Positions 44,942 through 55,333 of a stretch of 64,000 nt of DNA are shown here, piece after piece; position 1 is the first letter of the stretch; every line of letters begins with the position of its first letter. The translations under genes and the position numbers were made by a program. The notes below the pieces were generated by a model. That model did not search any database, was not told where the DNA came from, and worked only from the letters and a program-made list of their open reading frames with translations. This DNA is from CAUZJF01 sp965248605 (lineage in GTDB: Bacteria; Chloroflexota; Dehalococcoidia; Lucifugimonadales; CAUZJF01): NCBI GenBank assembly GCA_965248605.1, contig CBDFJV010000007.1, forward strand, positions 1 through 64,000, written 5' to 3'.

Positions 44942-44985
44942 AGAAAACCCCGGCGAACGGAGTTCACGCCGGGGTTTTCTTTTTC
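44942..44985 (+). terminator. Strong intrinsic terminator
   Basis: AGAAAACCCCGGCG pairs perfectly over 14 bp with CGCCGGGGTTTTCT around an 11-base loop, followed by TTTTC. It ends the response regulator gene and may also serve the opposite strand. Confidence 0.9.
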
Positions 44986-45048
44986 TCCTGAGTTGGCTGC
45001 GGACAGTTTTAAATTTCCAGAGCCCCTTTAACGCGCACGCCCACCGCA

Positions 45049-45327
45049 TTAGGACGCGAGCGGTTCGCGGCGGCGCGTGACGAGTTGCCAGGCCATCATG
45101 ACAGCCGTGACCCACAGCGCAGGAACGTAGAAAATCAGGATGAGCCACGGAACGCCGAACGTCTCCTCGAATAGCTCGTTGGTCGCGCCTTGGACCCCGG
45201 CGTTTGAGAGGTCGACGAGAGTTACGATGACTAGCAACCAGACGATCCAACGAGCGGCCTGGAGCCGGTAACGAAGTCGGTCGCGTCGATCAGTAGATAG
45301 ATGGGTCTGAGTGTTTCCGCCTGCCAT
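45049..45327 (-). CDS. Small two-helix membrane protein
   Basis: From an ATG at 45327 the frame gives a basic N-terminal part and two hydrophobic helices (RWIVWLLVIVTLVDL and WLILIFYVPALWVTAVM). No family recognised. It overlaps the end of the next entry by about 97 bases, so one of them may be decayed or joined by a deletion. Confidence 0.4.
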   Translation of the reverse strand: MAGGNTQTHLSTDRRDRLRYRLQAARWIVWLLVIVTLVDLSNAGVQGATNELFEETFGVPWLILIFYVPALWVTAVMMAWQLVTRRREPLAS

Positions 45328-45464
45328 GCAAGTTGCATCAGGGTAGCTTTGAATCCTCCGTCGCCCATCGATTCGGTCGACGGCAACCACTTCAGCTCCA
45401 CGAGATTCTTGTTTTCGTGATAGAGAATCGTGCTCCAGTCGTTGCCCGCTACCTGGCTTGTCAT
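45231..45464 (-). CDS. SpoIIAA/STAS-like small protein, possibly truncated
   Basis: From the ATG at 45462-45464 the 77-residue product reads a strand (LVELKWLPSTESM), a helix (FKATLMQLAWQAETL) and a strand (RPIYLLIDATDF), the start of a SpoIIAA-like fold. The usual second half of about 50 residues is missing; it stops shortly after DATDFVTGS. Probably C-terminally shortened. Confidence 0.4.
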   Translation of the reverse strand: MTSQVAGNDWSTILYHENKNLVELKWLPSTESMGDGGFKATLMQLAWQAETLRPIYLLIDATDFVTGSRPLVGSSGC

Positions 45465-45496
45465 GCCGAGTCCTCCTTCGTGCTGACTCTGAATCT

Positions 45497-45843
45497 CTAA
45501 GCGATGCCGTGCCGTTGACCCTTCTCGACGAAAGCCCTGAGCCTGAAGCCGATCAGGTCTTTCCATCCACGATCGAGATCCGCCGCGACCTCCGGAGTTG
45601 GAAGCCCGAAGGCCTTCTGCGAGAACTTGACCTCCGTAGTGCCCTTTAGGTCGGTCAGGTCGAAGGTTACGACGGAGTGGACCAGCCCCATGTGGAGCGG
45701 ACCAGTCAACTCGACAAGACGGTCCGGCACAATTCGCGTGACCGTGGCCAGTAGCGCCTCGCCGCCGTTTTCCAGTCCTTCAATGAAGTGACCCCCTAGC
45801 CTGGGGTCCAAAGTCAAGCTGCCTGCTCCTTCAAACGTGTAAG
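45497..45843 (-). pseudogene. SRPBCC/AHSA1-like protein, N terminus removed at IS1380 copy C
   Basis: The readable native part begins at the element edge with YTFEGAGSLTLDPRLGG and continues through an AHSA1-like fold to a C-terminal helix (DLDRGWKDLIGFRLRAFVEKG). The apparent ORF start at 46015 lies inside the element. The N-terminal part is not found on the other side of the element, where ugd starts at once. The missing part was therefore deleted, not just displaced. Confidence 0.7.
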
Positions 45844-47561
45844 CCCGAATCCACCGAAGGACGTCCTTGGGGACAGCCCTTGAAGAAGCCAGCGGGTGCT
45901 CCTCTGAATCTGGGATAATGATTTTGGAACAGAAACCCGCCCGGAAACAAGGAGCACCCAATAGATGCTGCCACAGAACAAACCCGACCGTATCCGCATC
46001 CTCTTTGACGACCATCGCCTGGTGGCCAATGCCGGCCTGCTCCTGCCGGCCACCCTAGCCCGGCACCTGGGCCTGCGGGAACTCGTCGACCATCACCTTG
46101 ACCTCGGCGGAGCGCCGGGACGGGCGAACACTGGGGACAAGATGCTGACGCTGGTCGCTTCCGCGCTGGCAGGCGGCGACTGCATCGACGACGCCGATGC
46201 GCTGCGCGCTGGTGGGACGGTCGGTGTTCTAGGCTGCGTGGTCAAGGCGCCATCCACCCTGGGGACCTTCCTGCGCAGCTTCCGGTGGGGGCATGTCCGT
46301 CAACTCGACCGCGTGAGCCGCCAGTTGTTGGCCCGGGCCTGGGCCGCTGGGGCCGGACCCGGCGACTCGCCCCTGACCATCGACCTGGACTCGACCATCT
46401 GCGAGACCTATGGACTGGCCAAGGAGGGAGCGCGCCACCACGGCTATACCGGCGCCCGCGGCTATCACCCGCTGCTGGCCATTGCCGCCGGCACCGGCGA
46501 GGTGCTGATGTCCCGGCTGCGCGAGGGCCGGGCCAACACCGCCCGTGGCGCCGCCCACTTCCTGCGTGAGACGGTGGGGCGGGTGCGCTACGGCGGGGCC
46601 AGGGGACAACTCACGGTGCGGGCCGACAGCGGCTTCTACGCCCACACTGTCGTTGCCGCCTGCCGGGAAATGGATGTCCGCTTCTCTATCACCATCCGCC
46701 AGCGCGCCAGCCTGCGGGACCTGATCGAGGCGATACCACAGGAGGACTGGACTCCCATTCCCTACTGGACGGACGGCGCCGCCGATGTCGCCGAGACGAC
46801 TTACACCCCGTTCCAGACCAAGCCGGACGCCGCGCCGGTGCGGCTCATTGTCCGGCGGGTGAAGCCGACGCCCGGTTCCCAGCTCGCCCTCTTCGCCAGA
46901 TACAGCTATCACGCCTTCATCACCGACCGCGATGGGGAGACGCTGGAACTGGAGGCCGATCATCGCCGCCACGCCGAGGTCGAGAACGCCATACGCGACC
47001 TCAAGTACGGCGTCGGGCTGAACCACATGCCGTCGGCGCGCTTCGCCGCCAACGGCGCCTGGCTGGCGGTACAGGTGATGGCGCACAACCTGGCCCGCTG
47101 GACAGCCCGCATCGGCCTGGGTCAGCAGATCGTGACCACCAAGACCCTCAGACGACGGGTCTTTGCCTTGGCCGGACGGATCACCCGCTCGGCACGCCGA
47201 TTGACCCTGCAGCTTCCCCGGCGCTGGCCCTGGGAGGAGCAGTTCAGCCGCGCCCTGGCCCGACTGCGAGCCATTCCACTCCCAGCCTGACGGAGCCCGT
47301 CCGCCACTGACCCACCAGCCAACCCAACGTCCCCGCAAACTCGCGCCAGCCCAGTCCGCGAGCGCCTCTTGCCGTGTCCTATCCCGCCATCTGGCTCGCC
47401 ACAGCCACTGTAGGCCGCCATCGGTGCCCCCAAAAGCGCCTGCAGACCGCCCGCCAACCTCCCGTCTACCCAAATTCGAGCCCGGATCATCACGCCTGTA
47501 ACTCCCTCACCCCCTTCCGCTGTCCTCACGTCGTCCATCCCTGTCCGTCGGTGGATTCGGG
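45844..47561 (+). mobile_element. IS1380-family insertion sequence, copy C (recombinant)
   Basis: A 1718-bp element. Flanks are GTAAG (left) and ATAAG (right), alike but not identical. The left part up to about 47043 follows copy A and the right part follows copy B, including the non-coding tail. The switch lies in a 29-bp stretch common to both (47043-47071). Confidence 0.92.
45965..47290 (+). CDS. IS1380-family transposase (A/B chimera)
   Basis: 441 residues and intact. Residues 1-360 match copy A (with small changes such as AIPQEDW for AIPEEDW); the last 70 or so match copy B (GLGQQIVTTKT, ending RAIPLPA). All three catalytic regions are present, so it could be active. Confidence 0.92.
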   Translation: MLPQNKPDRIRILFDDHRLVANAGLLLPATLARHLGLRELVDHHLDLGGAPGRANTGDKMLTLVASALAGGDCIDDADALRAGGTVGVLGCVVKAPSTLGTFLRSFRWGHVRQLDRVSRQLLARAWAAGAGPGDSPLTIDLDSTICETYGLAKEGARHHGYTGARGYHPLLAIAAGTGEVLMSRLREGRANTARGAAHFLRETVGRVRYGGARGQLTVRADSGFYAHTVVAACREMDVRFSITIRQRASLRDLIEAIPQEDWTPIPYWTDGAADVAETTYTPFQTKPDAAPVRLIVRRVKPTPGSQLALFARYSYHAFITDRDGETLELEADHRRHAEVENAIRDLKYGVGLNHMPSARFAANGAWLAVQVMAHNLARWTARIGLGQQIVTTKTLRRRVFALAGRITRSARRLTLQLPRRWPWEEQFSRALARLRAIPLPA

Positions 47562-47573
47562 ATAAGGCAAAGC

Positions 47574-48969
47574 ATGAACATCAGTGTAGTTGGAACTGGT
47601 TATGTCGGTCTGGTAACAGGGGCCTGCCTTGCAGACCTCGGGCATTCCGTTATGTGTGCCGACGTGGACGCCGACAAGGTCGCCGCCCTGCGTAAATCGC
47701 GGATTCCCTTGTACGAGCCAGGTCTCGATGAGCTGGTGGGCCGAGCGGTGGCAGCCGGAACCCTGGGCTTCACTACCGACGTGAGTGGCGCCGTAAGGGA
47801 ATCGTCGATGGTCTTTATAGCCGTGGGCACACCCGCATCCGAAAACGGCTCCGCGGATACACGGGCCCTGTTCGAGGTGGCGGACACCATCGGACAGGCG
47901 ATGGAGAGCCACAAGACCGTGGTGCTGAAGAGCACCGTACCGATCGGAAGTGCTCAGAACGTCCGGACAGCTATTGCTTTGAAGACAGACTCCACATTCT
48001 CCGTCCTCAGTAATCCCGAGTTCTTGAGGGAAGGACACTCGGTGGAAGACTTCATGGGGCCGAGCCGCGTCGTGATTGGCACTGATGAAGATCGAACAGC
48101 GGCCGAGCCTCTCTACCAGCTTTATAGCGCCTTCGTCCCCAGCGACAGGATCGTAGTGCTCGATACCCGCACAGCGGAGATGAGCAAGTACGCATCCAAC
48201 GCGTTCCTGGCCACCAAGATTTCATTCATCAACGAGATGGCCAATCTATGTGACGACATCGGCGCCGATATCGAGCAGGTACGACAAGTGCTCGGTCTCG
48301 ATCCGCGTATCGGGCTTCAGTACCTGTCTCCCGGGATCGGATATGGGGGGAGCTGTTTCCCCAAGGACGTGCAGGCGATCATGCATACGGCGGACGCGGC
48401 CGGAACGCCGCTTAGCCTGCTCAAGTCGGTCCACCAGATTAACGAGACCCAACCAGACCGACTGGGTCCGGAAGGTCTTTGACTACTTCGGCAACGACGT
48501 CGCCGGCAGACGCATCGCGGTCTGGGGACTCGCGTTCAAGCCCGGCACGGACGACGTCCGAGGATCACGTTCGTTGGCTCTCATACACGCGCTGGTCAGG
48601 GCTGGCGCCAACATCGTTGCTTACGACCCGACTGCCAACGCGAGAGCGAAGGAGTCGCTGGACGGACTCGTCGAATACGCCACCGACCCCTACGAGTGCG
48701 TTCGCGGTTCTGACGCCCTCATCGTGGCTACCGAGTGGGATGAGTTCCGCAGTCCGGACTGGGGTGTCATCCGTCGAGACATGAGGACGCCGGCCGTGTT
48801 CGACGGGCGAAACCTCTACGATCCGCAATCGATCGCGAACGAAGGCTTTGCCTACTTCGGCGTCGGGCGCGGCAAGGAGCTTGCCGCCACTCCGTCGGAG
48901 GCCCCGACGGCGACGGAACCCGAAGTTCGAACACCGATGGGAAACGGGGCATTTGCCCTGACCCGGTAA
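47574..48969 (+). CDS. ugd: UDP-glucose 6-dehydrogenase, frameshifted by one base
   Basis: Oxidises UDP-glucose to UDP-glucuronate with two NAD. The first frame (47574-48482) has the NAD motif VGTGYVGLVTGACLADLG, the SNPEFLREG loop and the catalytic Cys in GYGGSCFPKDV. After PDRL the family sequence continues in the next frame, from VRKVFDYFG to the end at 48969, including WGLAFKPGTDDVRGS. One extra G in CTGGGTCCGG (about 48460-48470) explains the shift. It may be a real mutation or an assembly error; otherwise the gene is complete at about 464 residues. It starts 12 bases after the IS1380 edge, so the native promoter is lost. It is followed by a sugar transferase. Confidence 0.85.
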
Positions 48970-48998
48970 GGCACTAACGGACATTGGCAAGATTCGAG

Positions 48999-49703
48999 AT
49001 GAAAACAGCAAGTCAGACAGTCGCAGGACAAGAGCCGGTCATGCAGGCCGGCGCCAACGTGCGCTCGGAGAGCTTTATGCCCGCGGCAGCGCACTACGTC
49101 TTCGATTCAGCCATAGCTCTCGCGACACTGGTCGTCTTGTCACCGGTGCTATTGATAGTCGCGGTTCTGATCAAGCTCGACTCCCCGGGGCCTGTCATCT
49201 TTCGACAGACCCGAGTGGGAAAGGACCGCAAAGAATTCACGTTCTTGAAATTCCGGTCGATGTACGCCGACGCGGACCAGCAGGTCCACGTGGAGAGTTT
49301 CGATCGGTACGCCAACGGAATCGCAGCGGAGGTCAATGGCGATACCGTGAGCTTCAAGCCCTCGAGTGACGCCAGGGTCACCAGAGTTGGAAGGATCCTG
49401 AGGTCGACCAGTCTCGATGAGATCCCTCAGCTGTTGAACGTTCTCACCGGGAAAATGAGGCTTGTCGGGCCACGGCCGGCAATACCGTATGAGCTCGCTT
49501 ATTACGAGGACTGGTATTTCCAGCGTTTCGACGTGACGCCCGGAGTAACCGGAGTCTGGCAAGTCTACGGACGAAGCAATGTAACTTTCCAGACGATGAT
49601 AAAGATGGACGTTGAGTACGTCCGAACGCGTTCGTTTCGGTTGGATCTCAAACTGCTCTTTCTGACCGCGTATGTGGTCTTTTTGCGCAAGGGCGCGTAC
49701 TAG
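48999..49703 (+). CDS. Undecaprenyl-phosphate sugar phosphotransferase
   Basis: A 234-residue bacterial sugar transferase of the WcaJ/WbaP catalytic type. A membrane helix (residues about 27-52) is followed by SPGPVIFRQTRVGK, FLKFRSM, STSLDEIPQLLNVLTGKM and GPRPAIPYE, the full family signature. It transfers a sugar phosphate to undecaprenyl phosphate to begin exopolysaccharide or glycan assembly. The frame opens at TTG 48984; the ATG at 48999 is preferred. Confidence 0.92.
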   Translation: MKTASQTVAGQEPVMQAGANVRSESFMPAAAHYVFDSAIALATLVVLSPVLLIVAVLIKLDSPGPVIFRQTRVGKDRKEFTFLKFRSMYADADQQVHVESFDRYANGIAAEVNGDTVSFKPSSDARVTRVGRILRSTSLDEIPQLLNVLTGKMRLVGPRPAIPYELAYYEDWYFQRFDVTPGVTGVWQVYGRSNVTFQTMIKMDVEYVRTRSFRLDLKLLFLTAYVVFLRKGAY

Positions 49704-49729
49704 AAGGTCTTGATTCAGGAGGTCTACAA

Positions 49730-50737
49730 ATGGTGAAGATCGGAGTGATGGGCTGCGGATATTGGGGCTCGAAGCATATACGCAACTTCCATGAGTTACC
49801 CGACGCGGATCTGGCGGTGGTGTGCGATCTGAACCCGGAACGACGGGAGCAGATAAAGGGGATGTACCCGAACCTCGCCGTCACGGACTCCTATTCGGAT
49901 TTTCTTGACTCCGACGTGGACGGCATCGTCATCGCGACACCTCCACTGACACACTACGCCCTTGCCAGAGAGGCACTTTCTCGGGGCAAGCACGTGCTGG
50001 TGGAGAAGCCGTTGACGACCAGCAGTTACGAAGCTTCTCACCTGGTAATCCTCGCTGAGGAGCGGGAGCGGATCCTGATGGTCGGGCACACCTACGAATA
50101 CAATCCGGCTGTCGAGTTCCTCAAGGAGTACATCCAGAGCGGCGAACTGGGTGACCTCTACTACATCGACTCTGCGCGCCTGAACCTGGGTGCATTTCAA
50201 CGAGACGTGGACGTGGTCTGGGACCTGGCTCCGCACGACCTCTCTATGTTCCGTTACATCCTAGGGCAGGAGCCGCTTTCCGTCAGCGCCCGGGGCGCTG
50301 CACACATAAACCCGAAGATATGTGAAGTGGCCTATGTCGAGCTCAAGTTCCCGGACAACGTCCTGGCCCACGTCCACTTGAGCTGGTTAGACCCACGCAA
50401 GGTCAGGCGGATGACGATCGTCGGCAGCAAGAAGATGGCTGTATTCGACGACATGTCCGATTCGGACCGGATACGGATATACAACAGCGGCGTGTCGGTT
50501 AACGCCGACGGCCAGGACTTCCGGTATCCGCCGGTCTCCTACCGGCACGGCGAGGTCTTCATTCCACACATCCCGCCCGCCGAGCCGCTCACTTTAGAGT
50601 GTCAGCACTTCGTTGACAGCATCCGGGACGGAACGACCCCGCGGAGCGATGGGAGGGCTCGACCTGGGCCTTCGCAGGAGCCGCTCCCGACATCGGCGCC
50701 TTCGAGTTTGGCGCTACGGAAACGGACCCGCCCGTAA
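49730..50737 (+). CDS. Gfo/Idh/MocA oxidoreductase, C terminus replaced at a deletion junction
   Basis: Rossmann domain with GVMGCGYWGSKHIRNF at residues 5-20, the EKPLTTS motif near residue 95 and a catalytic-region WDLAPHDLSMF near residue 165. Relatives work on nucleotide sugars in polysaccharide loci, which fits the two genes before it. Family sequence runs to DGTTPRSDGRA (about 50659). The remaining 26 residues are out-of-frame sequence of the following surface-protein gene, so the last 20-30 native residues are lost. Confidence 0.8.
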   Translation: MVKIGVMGCGYWGSKHIRNFHELPDADLAVVCDLNPERREQIKGMYPNLAVTDSYSDFLDSDVDGIVIATPPLTHYALAREALSRGKHVLVEKPLTTSSYEASHLVILAEERERILMVGHTYEYNPAVEFLKEYIQSGELGDLYYIDSARLNLGAFQRDVDVVWDLAPHDLSMFRYILGQEPLSVSARGAAHINPKICEVAYVELKFPDNVLAHVHLSWLDPRKVRRMTIVGSKKMAVFDDMSDSDRIRIYNSGVSVNADGQDFRYPPVSYRHGEVFIPHIPPAEPLTLECQHFVDSIRDGTTPRSDGRARPGPSQEPLPTSAPSSLALRKRTRP

Positions 50738-53700
50738 GGTCGAACGGCGCCCCAACCGGGCTGCTTTCGTCCTTTACCACGCAGGTCGATCTGACCTTCG
50801 TCACCGACGAGATTGCGACGTGCAGGTACTCCGACGGAGCCGGGGTCCTCTACGACAATATGACCACCACCTTCACGGTATCGAACTTCGTGTACCACTC
50901 GAGCACCGTCACCGGGCTGACATCGGGAAATTCGTACTCCTACTACGTGAGGTGTGAGGACTCGGCGACCAATCAGAACGACGACGACTACGTGATATCG
51001 TTCGACGTCTCGGCACCCAATCCGACGGCGCCGATCATCACGAGCGTTCAGGCTACGGTCGGGGTGAGCACGTCCACCATCCAGTGGACCACCGACGATC
51101 TAAGTACATCGGTCGTCATGTACGGTGTAACGTCAACCGCCCTGGACATGACCGTGTCCGACTCCAGTCTGGTGACAGGCCACTCCGTCACCATTACCAA
51201 CCTCGCTCCCGGAACAGTCTACTACTACCAGGCGAAGTCTTGCAACGTCGACAATGTTTGCAGCACGTCGGGGATCCTGAGCTTCAGCACGCCTCAACAG
51301 CTCGATTTCAATGCCACCGACGACGCGTTCGTCCGCGAAGACACTCCTGACGGCAGCTTCGGCACGGAGACGATCGTCAGGGTGGACCGATCCGACCCGA
51401 CGGACGAGGTCTGGAGCTTCTTCAAGTTCAATGTAACCGGCGTGGCGGGACCCGTTCTGCTGGCAGAGATGACGATCCAGGTTTCCACTCAGCCGAACTC
51501 CGACAGCTCGGAAGGAGGAGACCTTCACCAAGCCCTGGGTACGAGTTGGACCGAGCTCGACCTGACCTGGAATAACAAGCCCGCGCTCTCATCAACGATG
51601 ATTACTGAGCTCGGACCCGTGGTCGAGGGGTTCATATACACGTTGGACGTAACCTCTGCCGTGACGGGCAATGGACAGTTTGCCTTCGCGCTCAAACCGA
51701 CCTCAGGCAACGGCGCTTTGTACGACTCCACGCAGTCCGCGAACCCGCCCACGCTTTCGGTGACTTACCTACCGCAGGCGGGCCCCGACGTTACAGCGCC
51801 CGTAAGGTCCAATGGACAGCCGTCCGGGACACTGGTGTCTGGCACGACGCAGGTCACCCTCAGCGTAAACACCGACGAGATAGCCCAGTGCAGGTACTCG
51901 GCGACGTCGAGCACGGCCTTCGCGTCGATGGTGGACATCTTCACCAATACGAGCTCCACGTTCCACTCCACGACTCTTTCCGGTTTGACAGACGGGAGCG
52001 CGTATTCGAACTACGTCAGATGCGTGGACGGCGATGGAAACGAGAACACCGACGACTTCCTGATCTCATTCGACGTCGCGGTACCGGACCTCACGCCGCC
52101 CATGATAAGTAGCATCAACGTGACGGGTACACCACCCACGGCGACGGTCACATGGGACACCGACGACCCGAGCGATTCGGCGGTCATGTACGGCACGTCG
52201 CCGGGTGTCCTTGACCAGCAGGTGACAGACGCGGCCCTGGTGACCAGCCACTCAATCGACCTTCCCGGGCTGGTTGGCGCCACGACTTACTATTACAAGG
52301 TGTCGTCCTGCAACCTAGATAGCCTCTGCAGCACGTCCACCGTCGCCAGCTTCTCGCTCCCAGGTCAGGCTAGCTTTACCACGATAGACGACGCCACGGT
52401 AGAGTCGGCCACTCCGGATGCGAACTTTGGTAGCGACGTTACGCTGGCGGTGGACTTGACGCCACTCAAGAGGAGCTACCTGAAGTTTACCGTTGCCGGC
52501 ACCTCGGGCCAGATAACTTCCGCGACGTTGAAGCTCTATAACACCAACGACAGCACTCAAGGTGGGGATATCCACCACGTGCCTAGCAACGCCTGGGACG
52601 AGTCGACAATAACGTGGAACAATGCCCCAACCACCTCGACCGACCCGGCCCTCGACACACTAGGGCCGGTCGCTCCAGGGAATACTTACTCCCTAGACGT
52701 GACCCAGGCTGTAAGCGGCGACGGGACCTACTCGTTCGCTCTTGTCCCCATCGTCACCAATGGCGCCATCTACGACTCGAAGGAAGGCACAAACGCTCCG
52801 ATCCTCGAGGTCATGTTCCAGGCCAGCGGCGCGACCCCGGTCCTGCTGTCGGCGGATCCGACCGTGTCGGTCACCGAGGGCGGAGCGGGCACGACCACCA
52901 CGGCCGACGTACTGGTCACACTCTCGGAGACCAGCTCGACCGATGTCATGGTCGACTACGGGACGGTGGACGGAACGGCCACGACAGGCGATGCTGATTA
53001 CGTAGCCCCTGGCAGCACGTTGACGATACCGGCAGGCAACCTGACCGGGACGGTCTCGATCGTGGTGAATGGCGACGATACGTTCGAGCCCCACGAGACG
53101 TTCAGCGTGACGGCGTCGAACGCCACGACCACGGGCACGAGCACCGTAGTGACCATCACCCAGGCGACCAGCACCGTGACTATCCTCGACGACGACGGGA
53201 ACTACATCGATATTGCCGCCGAAGCCGCCGTATCCGTCACCGAAGGCGCTGCGGGCGCGACCACGACAGCCGACGTGCTCGTAACGCTCTCCGCGACCAG
53301 CACTTCGGACATCATGGTCGACTACGCTACGTCGGACGGCTCGGCTACGACCGGAGATAGCGACTACGTGGCGTCGGCGGGCACGTTGAACCTCCCTGCA
53401 GGCACCGCGACCGGTACCATCTCAATCGTGGTCAACGGGGACTACATCTACGAGACCGACCAGAGCTTCTCGGTCACGCTGTCTAACGCGACAACTACGG
53501 GCACGACGACTGTCCTGGCGATTATCCAGCCGACGGCGACGCTGACCATCCTCAACGACGATCCGCTGCCCGTGAATATATCGGCGGTGGCGGCCGTCTC
53601 CGTCACCGAAGGCGACGCGGGCACGACCACCACCGCCGATATACTCGTGAGCCTGTCGGGCACCAGCACCGACGATGTCATGGTCGACTACGCCACGTCG

Positions 53701-55056
53701 GACGGTACCGCCACAACCGGAGACAACGACTACGTGGCCCCCGCCAGCACGCTTACTATCTCGGCCGGCAACCTGACCGGGACTATCTCGATCGTGGTCA
53801 ACGGTGACGACGAATTCGAGCCCGACGAGACGTTTACCGTGTCGCTGTCCAACGGCACCAGTACGGGGACGGGCGAGGTCGTTATCACCCAGGGCACGAC
53901 CACTGTGACCATACTCAACGATGACGCCGCACCGATAGAGGTCCAGGTCAGCTTCACGGCGACGGACGACGCGACCGTCCAGGAAGACAATCCGGATACC
54001 AACTACGGCGCATCGCCTGTGCTGGAAGTGGACCTCGCGGCCCCGCACGCACACAGCTATCTGAAGTTCGTTGTAACCGGAATTGCGGGACCGGTGATCT
54101 CGTCCACGGTGAAGCTGGTCAACCGTAACGAGACTACCGATGGAGGCTCTATCTATCACATCACCAGCACGTCGTGGGACGAGTCGACGATTACCTGGAA
54201 CAACCGACCTCTAACATCGACCGCAGTGGCCCTGGACACTCTCGCGGCAGTAGCCGTTGGATTCACCTACGCACTAGACGTCAGCGACGTTGTGAACGGC
54301 AACGGGACCTACTCTTTCGTGCTCGTGCCGCTGGTCACCAACGGGGCCGACTACGACACCAAAGAAGGGCTCAACGCGCCTGTTCTTTCCGTCACGTGGG
54401 CGGCGGCCAGCTCGACCGTCCAGGCAGAGACGCACCTTAACGCCGCCCTCGACGGCACCACAGCAGTCGTCGAGGTAGTGATCGATCGATTCAAGAACCC
54501 TGCCGACAACTCGACCTCCACGTTGGAGTTCGAGTCATTCGTGGCTGGTCTTACCTACGACACATCGAGTATCGAGATAGTGGACGTTATCGGAGTCGCT
54601 CCCTTCGGTACGACAACGTTCACATCCACCGACGGGACCCTGACCATCACAGGTACGCAGGGCGGTGCCACGGTCAGCACGACTCCGGTGGTCGTTGCCA
54701 AGATAGCAGTGCGCCTGATTGGTAGCGCTCTGTCATCAACCAACTTGACGCTGGCGAGCTTGGATGTAACAGTAGCCGGCACTGCCCAGCAGGTGAGCCA
54801 GGACCAGGCCGCGATCAACAGCTTCACGAGGGGTAACACCCAGACCAATTCGGCGACGGTGAACATCTTCGACGCGCTGTTCATCGCCCAGTGTCTTGCC
54901 GGCCTGCGTGAATATGGAACGGCCACAACCGAGTGTCATCCCAGCAATGCCGCCAGCGTGAGACACGATGGGGCCGCCGGCGATAGAGTGAATATCTTCG
55001 ATGCACTGTTCATCGCCCAGTACCTGGCTGGGCTGAAAGACGACAAGTTCCAATAG
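50645..55056 (+). pseudogene. Giant multidomain surface protein 1, N terminus deleted
   Basis: From about 50659 the frame reads STWAFAGAAPDIGAFEF, matching the end of the beta-helix part of surface protein 2 (SAWAFAGSAPDIGAFEV), then about 1460 residues. Order: a beta-sandwich module, an Fn3/phosphatase-N-like module, DNRLRE domain (51300-51770), the same set again (DNRLRE 52370-52820), three Calx-beta domains (52850-53935), DNRLRE (53945-54410), a cohesin-like domain (54420-54800), and a dockerin-like pair (VNIFDALFIAQ repeated, 54860-55040). Signal peptide and beta-helix are missing: a deletion joined it to the oxidoreductase gene. The first ATG inside is at 50878, too late for export. Probably once a secreted carbohydrate-binding adhesin. 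Confidence 0.75.
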
Positions 55057-55333
55057 AGCGTGGGCTCCTGTCCGATGGTGGCAGCCGGGCCCATACAGCC
55101 CGTTGATAGGGGCTACGTCGAGGCCTGAGCCACCTCTCTGCGGTCTATTTGCCCTACAATCCAGGTCGGCTGCGGGTCCCGGACAAGATCCTGTTGTTCC
55201 GCCGTCTACAGTCTCGCGCGAAGTTCTCACCGCGACTCCTGGGACTTCGTATACGTCCGCGCTGGCCCACGCGCCGTCGCGTAGCGGCAGTGAAAGAGTC
55301 AAAGTGGTGTGATAACCTGACCCGTACGCTCAA

